From positions 434,001 through 498,000 of the forward strand of contig CANKYZ010000003.1 in the NCBI GenBank assembly GCA_947488325.1: DNA of 64,000 nt, read 5' to 3'. The notes beneath the pieces are model-generated. The model saw only the letters and a program-made list of their open reading frames with translations, had not been told where the DNA came from and searched no databases. Of this stretch, positions 57,323-64,000 are shown piece after piece. This DNA is from an uncultured Erythrobacter sp. (GTDB taxonomy: Bacteria; Pseudomonadota; Alphaproteobacteria; Sphingomonadales; Sphingomonadaceae). The position numbers and the translations under genes were made by a program. Within the stretch, counting starts at the first letter, position 1. The number at the start of each line of letters is the position of its first letter.

Positions 57323-57676
57323 TTACAGCAGTTTGAGCACCTCATCCTGCGGGCGGCAAATCGCAACACCCTTTTCAGTCTCAACCAGCGGGCGGTTGAT
57401 CAAAATTGGGTCCGCAACCATTGCCGCAACGACTGTGTCCCCATCCGCATCTGGCAGACCACGCTCTTCGGCATTGGTGCCTCGCAGTCGCAATCCTTCG
57501 GCAGGTGTGATCCCAGCATCACCGTAAAGCTGCAAAAGCTTTTCTGCCGTTGGCGGATTTTTCAAATATTCGACAACCGTCAATTCTACCTCTGAACGAT
57601 CTTGCAGGATCGCCAATGTCTTGCGCGATGTGCCGCATTTTGGATTGTGCCAGATCGTCGCTCTCATTCTTGCCAT
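57323..57676 (-). CDS. arsC: Arsenate reductase (glutaredoxin-dependent ArsC family)
   Basis: This 117-residue thioredoxin-fold protein has the catalytic Cys in IWHNPKCGTSRKTL and the conserved downstream LRLRGTNAEERGL, VADPILINRPLVET and GVAICRP. It reduces arsenate to arsenite with glutathione and glutaredoxin. An ATG four codons in (MRATIWHN) could be the start. No other ars genes adjoin it, so it may act in general rather than in an ars operon. A related YffB/Spx branch exists, but NPKCGTSR fits ArsC. Confidence 0.93.
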   Translation of the reverse strand: MARMRATIWHNPKCGTSRKTLAILQDRSEVELTVVEYLKNPPTAEKLLQLYGDAGITPAEGLRLRGTNAEERGLPDADGDTVVAAMVADPILINRPLVETEKGVAICRPQDEVLKLL

Positions 57677-57773
57677 CCCTCTTTCGCTAGCCGCTCTTCA
57701 CAGCATGCTTGCCGTCTTAAATTCTCGCGCACTGCTAACCGAACTGAGGCATTTTGACCACAGCCCTCCTTTT

Positions 57774-57788
57774 TGCGAATTATTCTCA
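57774..57788. promoter_or_regulatory. Candidate Fur box upstream of siderophore receptor
   Basis: TGCGAATTATTCTCA is a 7-1-7 inverted repeat with 6 of 7 pairs matching (complement TGAGAATAATTCGCA). It matches the A/T-rich Fur consensus type and lies 62 bases before the receptor ATG at 57851. Iron repression of the receptor is the natural reading. Confidence 0.65.
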
Positions 57789-57850
57789 AATAAGAGATTG
57801 TACTTGCGACTAGGTTGCAATAGCGATTGGAAATCAACGGAAGGAACCTA

Positions 57851-59998
57851 ATGATTCACACCCTCTCTCGCGCTGGTCTGCTGCTCTCTTGTGCAGTCAT
57901 TGCATTCCCCGCAGCAGCCGAAACCAATGCACCGCAGCGCGGTCAGATCTTATCTGATTCCGGACCGTTTATGGAAACGCAGGGAGAGGACATTCTGGTT
58001 ACTGGAGAGGTGCTTCAGTCAAGTCAGATCAATTCAGTAAAGACCCCGACACCAATCATCGACATTCCGCAAAGTCTTACCATCACCACCGATGAAGATA
58101 TCCTCGAACGGGGTTATACCAGCATTGGGCAAATCGTGGATTACACGCCGGGTGTGAACACCTCACAAGGCGAAGGCCACCGCGACGCCATCGTATTCCG
58201 CGGCGTCCGGTCAACCGCAGATTTCTTTATCGATGGCGCACGCGATGACGTGCAATATTATCGCGGCCTCTACAATCTAGCGCAGGTCGAAATCCTGCGC
58301 GGCCCAAATGCGCTGCTATTCGGTCGCGGCGGCACCGGCGGCATTCTTAACCGTGTTACCAAAAAAGGCACATTGGATGAGACGTTTGGTGGGGGCCAAA
58401 TCGCAGTCGACACATTCGGCGAAGCCAGCATCCAAGGTGACTTCAATTTTTCCGCCAGCGACACTGTCGCACTGCGGCTTAACGCTTCGTATGAAAGCCT
58501 GAACAACCACCGCGATTTCTATGATGGTGACCGGATAGGATTTAACCCTACTGCGCGATTTGCGTTGGGTGAAAACACAATTCTAGACCTGTCCTATGAA
58601 TATGCCGACCATGAGCGTTTCGTTGATCGCGGTATCGTCACCGGCACAAACGGCCGTCCGGTAGAAACTTTGGATGAGGTCATATTTGGTGATGAACAAG
58701 AGAACTTTACCAGTCTAGAGGCGCATCTGCTGCGCGCCAATCTCCAACACAATTTCTCGGAACATTTCAAAGGTGTCTTCAGCGCATTTTACGGCGACTA
58801 TGACAAAACCTATTCAAACTTCTTCGCGACCGCATATGATCCGGCGACAAACATCGTCGAACTCGATGGTTATATCGACACGACACAGCGTGAGAATTTG
58901 ATCCTGTCAGCCAACTTTGTTGGCGATTTTGAAACGGGCAACGTCAATCACACGGTCCTGTTCGGCGGCGAATATATCAGCACCAACTCCGACCAAGACC
59001 GGTTCAATTCACTCTTCGACACATCTCAAAATGACCGTGAGACGTTTCTCGCAACGCGGCCTATTGCACTCAATGGCAATGTCGGCGTGAATGCGGCTGG
59101 CCTAGCTACCACCACTTCATTCAGCGACCTGAACGATTTCACTCAGGTAGAGATCGACGTTTTCTCGATCTACATTCAGGATGAAATCGCTCTGACTGAT
59201 TGGCTCAATGTTGTGATCGGCGGGCGTTTTGACAGTTTCGACATCGAAGTACTAAATGTTCCAGCAGCCGATCTACGCTCGCGCAAGGACGAGGAGTTCT
59301 CCCCTCGCGGTGGCCTAATTTTCAAGCCGATTGAAAATATCTCATTCTATATCAGCTATTCCGAAAGCTTCTTGCCGCGTTCAGGCGAACAGTTCGCCAA
59401 TATCAACGGCGACAATGATGCGCTTGAACCTGATGAGTTCACCAATCTCGAAGCCGGTGTGAAGTGGGACTTCGCCGAAACGCTCAGCCTGACAGCCGCG
59501 ATCTTTGAGATTGAGCAAAGCTCTCCGCAGGTTGACGATAACGATGCTGGAGCATTTGTGATTGTGGATTCGGACATCCAAGGTTTCGAACTTCAACTGC
59601 AAGGCGAAGTTATGCCCGGTTGGACCCTTTCAGCGGGCTACAGCTATCTCGATGGCGAGCAAGTTGACCAGAGTGGCGACACGGGCCTGCGCCCACGCGA
59701 ATTGCCGGAAAACATGTTCTCAATCTGGAACCAGATTGAAGTCACCGACCGCTTTGGCGTTGGTGTTGGCCTGACTTATCAGGATGAGAGCTTCATCAAC
59801 AATGGGAACACTGCAGCATTACCGTCCTACACCCGGATTGACGCATCGGCATATTATGAACTGACAGAGAATTTCCGCCTGCAGGTAAATGTCGAAAATC
59901 TCACCGACACAAACTATTTCCCCAACAGCCATTCAACGCATCAGGTAACCGTTGGCGCGCCGATTAATGCGCGGTTCTCGGTTACTGGCCGGTTCTGA
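57851..59998 (+). CDS. TonB-dependent siderophore receptor
   Basis: This outer-membrane receptor of about 715 residues starts at the ATG at 57851 after GGAAGGA; the frame is open to 57827. A signal peptide ends in AAAET. The region before the plug has EDILVTGEVLQSSQ. The plug contains IDIPQSLTITTDEDI, YTPGVNTSQGEGHRDAIVFRG and RGPNALLFGRGGTGGILNRVTK, which are characteristic of FhuA/FpvA-like or catecholate siderophore receptors. The barrel ends RFSVTGRF. A Fur-box-like repeat upstream agrees with iron uptake. No siderophore synthesis or ABC importer genes are nearby. The cognate siderophore is unknown. Confidence 0.93.
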   Translation: MIHTLSRAGLLLSCAVIAFPAAAETNAPQRGQILSDSGPFMETQGEDILVTGEVLQSSQINSVKTPTPIIDIPQSLTITTDEDILERGYTSIGQIVDYTPGVNTSQGEGHRDAIVFRGVRSTADFFIDGARDDVQYYRGLYNLAQVEILRGPNALLFGRGGTGGILNRVTKKGTLDETFGGGQIAVDTFGEASIQGDFNFSASDTVALRLNASYESLNNHRDFYDGDRIGFNPTARFALGENTILDLSYEYADHERFVDRGIVTGTNGRPVETLDEVIFGDEQENFTSLEAHLLRANLQHNFSEHFKGVFSAFYGDYDKTYSNFFATAYDPATNIVELDGYIDTTQRENLILSANFVGDFETGNVNHTVLFGGEYISTNSDQDRFNSLFDTSQNDRETFLATRPIALNGNVGVNAAGLATTTSFSDLNDFTQVEIDVFSIYIQDEIALTDWLNVVIGGRFDSFDIEVLNVPAADLRSRKDEEFSPRGGLIFKPIENISFYISYSESFLPRSGEQFANINGDNDALEPDEFTNLEAGVKWDFAETLSLTAAIFEIEQSSPQVDDNDAGAFVIVDSDIQGFELQLQGEVMPGWTLSAGYSYLDGEQVDQSGDTGLRPRELPENMFSIWNQIEVTDRFGVGVGLTYQDESFINNGNTAALPSYTRIDASAYYELTENFRLQVNVENLTDTNYFPNSHSTHQVTVGAPINARFSVTGRF

Positions 59999-60004
59999 TC
60001 ACAA

Positions 60005-60577
60005 CTAGCTGTCGGGCTCTGAAGAACCATTTTCAGGGCCCGCCTGTACCCTCAATGCCGGCACACGCTCTGCTGCATCGGCGGCATCAATGCCCGGCGC
60101 AGGCGCTGCGCTGATGCTTTCGCGCCGCTGCACCACTCGTCCGGCCAGTTGCACGGCTTTTACCAGCCGAGGATAGACCCCGCAGCGACAAAGGTTTGGA
60201 ACCGCCGCTTCGATCTCTTCTCTGGTAGGTGCCGGATTGCGTTGCAGCAATGCCGCGCCGGAAATCACGATACCCGGTGTGCAATAGCCGCATTGAATCG
60301 CCTGTTCGGCAACCATCGCTTGCTGCATCGGGTGCGACCGGTCGCGAGATAGCCCTTCAATCGTAGTGATCAGACGGCCTTCGGCCTCTGCCAATGTGAT
60401 CCGGCACGACCGCAAAGCTGTACCATCGACCAACACCATGCACGCGCCCACGCAATCCCCCCCACCGCAGCTTTTCGTGCCCGTAAGATTGGCTGCCTCA
60501 CGCAGTGCGTAGAGCAACGGCATTTGCGGATCGAGATCGAACTCGACCGGGCGGTCATTAATGGTCATGCGCGGCAT
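60005..60577 (-). CDS. 2Fe-2S subunit of molybdenum hydroxylase type (IorA/CoxS-like), orphan
   Basis: This 190-residue protein has a ferredoxin-like 2Fe-2S domain with CGGGDCVGAC ... C (residues ~37-60) and a second helical 2Fe-2S domain with CGYCTPG and CRCGVYPR (~97-135). That is the small subunit layout of aldehyde/xanthine/isoquinoline dehydrogenases. The last ~35 residues are a variable acidic tail. The large molybdopterin subunit that normally adjoins it is missing: the gene is followed by the convergent receptor and preceded, 45 bases away, by a class II aldolase. It may pair with a partner elsewhere. Confidence 0.9.
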   Translation of the reverse strand: MPRMTINDRPVEFDLDPQMPLLYALREAANLTGTKSCGGGDCVGACMVLVDGTALRSCRITLAEAEGRLITTIEGLSRDRSHPMQQAMVAEQAIQCGYCTPGIVISGAALLQRNPAPTREEIEAAVPNLCRCGVYPRLVKAVQLAGRVVQRRESISAAPAPGIDAADAAERVPALRVQAGPENGSSEPDS

Positions 60578-60622
60578 ATGCGCACCTCAATCATAAAGGG
60601 GCCGGTGTCTTAGATGCGTGTC

Positions 60623-61399
60623 TTAGTTGCGCCAGCTATCGTCGATCTTGTCGACTTTGCGCTTCCATGCTTCGAAATCGAAAACGCCCGCGCCGCCTTG
60701 CGATTGCATAACGTGCAGGTCGCGCTGGTGCACATCGACCACTTCCTGAGAAACGATGTTGGGATCACCCATGCCAAGTGTCGCGACCTGAATTTCGCAG
60801 GCACGCTGCAACGCCCACATCTTCACGAACATGCCTTGAATGCCTTTATCCATCACGACCGGGCCGTGATTGCGCAGCATCAAGATTGTGTGATTGCCCA
60901 AATTTTGGACCAGCCGTTCACCTTCCTCAGATCGAACGGTGACCCCTTCAAAATCGTGATAGCCGATTTGGTCCTGGAAATTGCAGGCGTAGAAATTGGT
61001 CGGCAACAAGCCGCCTTTGTGGCTGCACACGGCCATGGTGGCAGTGGTGTGAACATGGCAGATCGCATCTGCGCGACAGCCCAGATGTTTGTGGAAATAG
61101 GCGTGCTGGGTGAAGCCCGCTTTGTTCACCATATATGGTGACCCGCCGACATTGTTGCCTTCGACATCGATCTTCACAAGGTTAGACGCGGTCACTTCAT
61201 CATAAAGCAGCCCGAACGGGTTGATCAGGAACGTGTCTTCCTCCCCCGGCACTTTTAAAGAGATGTGGTTATAAATCGATTCCGACCAGCCCATGTGATC
61301 AAATATCCTGTAACAGGCTGCAAGATCGAGGCGTGCTTGCCATTCTTCTTTGCTGACTTGCCCTTCGAGGCTGGTGTTGGGTTTAAGCTGCGTAGCCAT
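60623..61399 (-). CDS. Class II aldolase/adducin family protein
   Basis: This 258-residue protein belongs to the zinc-dependent class II aldolase/adducin fold. The metal ligands are in ICHVHTTATMAVCSHKGG and ILMLRNHGPVVMD, and a Glu earlier in the fold is expected. The ATG at 61399 (MATQLKPNTSLEGQ) is chosen, because the frame upstream to 61495 lacks homology. Members act on sugar phosphates or as adducin-like oxygen sensors; this annotation carries no specific substrate. It is 45 bases upstream of the orphan 2Fe-2S gene on the same strand. Confidence 0.88.
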   Translation of the reverse strand: MATQLKPNTSLEGQVSKEEWQARLDLAACYRIFDHMGWSESIYNHISLKVPGEEDTFLINPFGLLYDEVTASNLVKIDVEGNNVGGSPYMVNKAGFTQHAYFHKHLGCRADAICHVHTTATMAVCSHKGGLLPTNFYACNFQDQIGYHDFEGVTVRSEEGERLVQNLGNHTILMLRNHGPVVMDKGIQGMFVKMWALQRACEIQVATLGMGDPNIVSQEVVDVHQRDLHVMQSQGGAGVFDFEAWKRKVDKIDDSWRN

Positions 61400-61526
61400 G
61401 AGGGAATCCCTTTCATCCAATCTATTTGCGCCATCTATCGCATGGCTCGCCACATTCGCACAAGTATTTCGCCGCATCCCTTTTCGCTTTGCCATGACGC
61501 AAGCGCCCCGCTAGGCGCGCGTTTGA

Positions 61527-62906
61527 ATGAGTAATGACAATACCAACGAGGCTAAGCCTGCAAGCGCCAAACTGACAAAAGGCAACGTTACAGGCCATCT
61601 TGTCGGTCAGACGCTGCCTGCAATCATCGGGGTCGCTGCGATCATGTCGATCGGGCTCGTTGATGCCTATTTCATCGGCCAATTGGGCAGTGACGCGCTG
61701 GCGGCAATCTCTTTCATATTTCCGATCTCGGTTGCGCTCACATCTTTGGGCGTCGGCGTCATGGTCGGGATCAATTCAGTGGTCGCTCGTGCACTTGGCG
61801 AAGGCGATCACGCACGCGCGGCTAGACGGGCAAATTTTGGCATTGTTTTTGCGACATTCACGGGAGCGGTGATGGGATTGGCGCTGTTCGCGCTGGTTGA
61901 TCCGCTGTTCGTTTTAATGAACGCGCCGGACCATTTGCTGCCGTTGATCCGCACCTATATGCAGCCATTTGCACTCGGGTTTCCGCTGATCTTGGGGATA
62001 ATGGGGTTTAATGGCGTTCTGCGCGGTCAAGGCGAAGCGCGCAAGACCAGCTATATATCGATCAGCTATGCAGCCGCGAATTGGATACTTGATCCGATCC
62101 TGATAACCGGTGCATTTGGGTTTGAAGGCTTCGGCATTGTCGGGGCGGCCTATGCGACCATTATTGGTTGGGGCATTGGTGCCTGTGTGGCCGTGGTTCT
62201 GGTGCGCAGTTCGGACATTCCGCTGGAACTGAGTTTGCTTCGAAACAGTAATTTGGTCGATCCTGCGGTTTCAATTTTGCGCGTCGCTGGTCCTGCAGCA
62301 TGTTCAAACGCGATCAATCCGATTGGCCTGTCAATTCTAACCGCTTTGGTCGCATTGGAAAGTGAAGCTGCGGTTGCGGGCTTTGGTGCGGCAGGGCGAT
62401 TACAAAGCTTTGCGATTGTACCACTGCTTGCCCTGTCGGGATCAATCGGTGCGATTGTCGGTCAGAACTGGGGTGCCCGCGAATATGGGCGTTCGCGGCA
62501 AGCGGCGCTCTATGCGTTCGGTTTCTGTATCCTTTGGGGCCTCGCCATTGCCGTTGCCATGGTTTCTGGCGGTGAGTTCTTAGCCTATCTCTTCACTGAA
62601 GACGCAGATGTGGCAGATGAATTCGCGCTCTATTTGAAAATCGCGGCTTGGGGATATGCAGGCTTTGGCCTGCTGATTGTTGCTAACGGAATACTCAACG
62701 CCGTCGACAAGGCTTCTTTTGCTCTCGCCCAATCGGTGATCCGCGTAGCTTTTGTTATGCTGCCTGTCGCATGGCTGCTGGTCGGAAGCTGGGGAAGCGA
62801 GGCGATTTACACGGCGGAGCTTGCTGCCAACCTGTTCGGCGCAGCGACCGGGCTGGCGTTGATTTATTGGGTTCTAATCCTCCGCGCACCTGACGCGGCC
62901 CGCTAA
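61527..62906 (+). CDS. MATE-family efflux transporter
   Basis: This 459-residue inner-membrane protein has 12 helices in two MatE repeats. It begins after a short soluble N-terminus with VTGHLVGQTLPAIIGVAAIM, MSIGLVDAYFIGQLGSDALA and GFPLILGIMGFNGVLRGQG. It exports cationic compounds with Na+ or H+; the substrate is unknown. It is divergent from the aldolase gene (127 bp). The CheA-type gene follows after 86 bases. Confidence 0.93.
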   Translation: MSNDNTNEAKPASAKLTKGNVTGHLVGQTLPAIIGVAAIMSIGLVDAYFIGQLGSDALAAISFIFPISVALTSLGVGVMVGINSVVARALGEGDHARAARRANFGIVFATFTGAVMGLALFALVDPLFVLMNAPDHLLPLIRTYMQPFALGFPLILGIMGFNGVLRGQGEARKTSYISISYAAANWILDPILITGAFGFEGFGIVGAAYATIIGWGIGACVAVVLVRSSDIPLELSLLRNSNLVDPAVSILRVAGPAACSNAINPIGLSILTALVALESEAAVAGFGAAGRLQSFAIVPLLALSGSIGAIVGQNWGAREYGRSRQAALYAFGFCILWGLAIAVAMVSGGEFLAYLFTEDADVADEFALYLKIAAWGYAGFGLLIVANGILNAVDKASFALAQSVIRVAFVMLPVAWLLVGSWGSEAIYTAELAANLFGAATGLALIYWVLILRAPDAAR

Positions 62907-62992
62907 CGGCAAGAACCACCGCATCACAGTAGGTCTTCGTTAACCATCCCAGTTCATAAGCTTCTAATGACTGAAAAAGGGGCAAGTTTGTC

Positions 62993-64000
62993 ATGGATGA
63001 CCTGCTGACGGATTTCATCGCAGAAACGCGGGAAATGCTAGAGGCCAGTGAAGGCGAAATTGTCGCGTGGGAAGCCGACCCGGCTGACCGTGCGCGCCTC
63101 GACACGATCTTTCGCTTTGTCCATACGGTTAAGGGCAATTGCGGTTTCTTCGACTTTCCCCGGCTTGCCGGTTTAAGCCACGCTGCCGAAGATGCACTTG
63201 CCGATTGCCGCGCCGGACGCCGTGAACCCGACAGCACCTTGGTTTCCGCCGTGCTCGCTATCATTGATCGGATTGCGCTGATGGTCGATGCCATTGAAAC
63301 AGGCGAAGAATATACCGAGGGCGGCGATGACGCGCTTATCGCAGCGCTAGAGCCGGGTGCAGCACCCGCTGATAACGCGCTGGGTCACGGACCAGCGAGC
63401 GCAATGTTTGAGAAATTCGAAGACACACAAGGCACCGATGATGCAGAAGCTGATTCCCCAACTGCAAAGAAACCGGACAATGCGATAGCGGCACAACGCT
63501 CTATCCGCCTGCCTGTTGACTTGCTTGACCGGGTCATGAGCGGCGTTTCCGATATGGTTTTAGCGCGAAATGATCTTGCCCATCGTTTGCGCCAGGCAGG
63601 CACTCAGCCGACCATTGACGGTCCGTTTGAACGGCTAACAACGATCCTCGCCGATGTCCGCGATGCAATCACCCGGATGCGGATGCAGCGAATTGAAACA
63701 TTGTTCAGCGCGTTGCCTCGACTGGTCCGTGATCTGTCTGCTGATTTGGGCAAACAGGTAATGATCGATCTGGAGGGCGGTGATGTTGAACTAGACCGAG
63801 AGATGATCGAGACCATCCGCGATCCGATCACCCACATTATCCGCAATGCGATCGATCATGGCATGGAAACGCCATCGGATCGACTGGCCGATGGCAAGCG
63901 TGAGATCGGATTGATGTCGATTGCCGCACGCCAATCTGGCAACACAATCTCGATCGTGGTCAGCGACGATGGACGCGGCATCGACACTGATCGGGTCGCC
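62993..64000 (+). CDS. CheA-type histidine kinase, 3' end outside window
   Basis: The frame starts at the ATG at 62993 (AAAAAGGGG upstream) and runs off the window end after 336 codons. An N-terminal HPt domain (1-105) has the phospho-acceptor H44 in RFVHTVKGNCGFFDF. An acidic linker without a CheY-binding P2 domain follows (~125-160). The dimerisation domain (SIRLPVDLLDRVMSGVSDMV) and the beginning of the ATPase domain (HIIRNAIDHGMETPSDR ... SDDGRGID) come next. This is CheA or a CheA-like kinase, and the missing C-terminus would decide on the CheW-like domain. It may belong to a chemotaxis cluster continuing to the right. Confidence 0.9.
   Translation, partial: MDDLLTDFIAETREMLEASEGEIVAWEADPADRARLDTIFRFVHTVKGNCGFFDFPRLAGLSHAAEDALADCRAGRREPDSTLVSAVLAIIDRIALMVDAIETGEEYTEGGDDALIAALEPGAAPADNALGHGPASAMFEKFEDTQGTDDAEADSPTAKKPDNAIAAQRSIRLPVDLLDRVMSGVSDMVLARNDLAHRLRQAGTQPTIDGPFERLTTILADVRDAITRMRMQRIETLFSALPRLVRDLSADLGKQVMIDLEGGDVELDREMIETIRDPITHIIRNAIDHGMETPSDRLADGKREIGLMSIAARQSGNTISIVVSDDGRGIDTDRVA

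Overview
The window is chromosomal DNA from an alphaproteobacterium, most likely a marine member of Sphingomonadales / Erythrobacteraceae. This is inferred from four large TonB-dependent receptors, an Entner-Doudoroff operon zwf-edd-glk, a DUF1465/RcdA-type protein, paired DUF465 (YdcH) proteins, base composition by eye in the mid-50s % GC, and two loci for algal polysaccharides. I see no rRNA, tRNA, CRISPR array, insertion sequence or prophage.

Left part (1-12.3 kb): an alginate-utilisation locus. On the minus strand run a TonB-dependent receptor, a GntR/FCD regulator, a PL6 alginate lyase, a PL17 oligoalginate lyase and a KdgF-like cupin cut by the window edge. A second receptor of the same type is transcribed divergently from a 467-bp intergenic region. 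Receptors import oligomers, PL6 and PL17 cut them to unsaturated uronate, and the cupin would help linearise it. From 12.3 to 14.7 kb lie a decayed Rieske oxygenase, a PiuC-like hydroxylase and an unknown lipoprotein.

Middle part (14.8-38.5 kb): housekeeping genes serS, surE, a K+ channel, a DUF1761 protein, rimO and a transglutaminase-like protein, then zwf-edd-glk fused by overlaps to a strongly divergent PEP-carboxylase-like gene. Next come an L,D-transpeptidase, a minus-strand group ptsP / RodZ-like / cpoB / tilS, two YdcH proteins around a divergent promoter region, an RcdA-like protein, glpK and a metallo-beta-lactamase-fold hydrolase.

Second sugar locus (38.5-48.9 kb): a beta-glucan (laminarin-type) locus. 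TonB receptor, GH16 endoglucanase, GH3 exo-beta-glucosidase and an SSS symporter run on the minus strand. A LacI regulator and an MFS transporter run divergently. A 14-bp inverted repeat sits in the shared promoter region. The released glucose would feed glk-zwf-edd, so both sugar loci can meet in the Entner-Doudoroff pathway.

Right part (48.9-64 kb): acyl-CoA synthetase, nadA with a small unknown gene overlapping its end, EamA transporter, Old Yellow Enzyme, small lipoprotein, lipB, membrane protein, MFS transporter, arsC, a siderophore-type TonB receptor with a convincing Fur-box-like repeat, an orphan 2Fe-2S subunit with a class II aldolase, a MATE exporter, and the start of a CheA-type kinase cut by the window end.

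I find no wholly new system. The points most worth a second look are the divergent PEP-carboxylase-like protein in the Entner-Doudoroff operon, the possible shared operator between the alginate locus and zwf, the orphan 2Fe-2S/aldolase pair, and the small gene after nadA.
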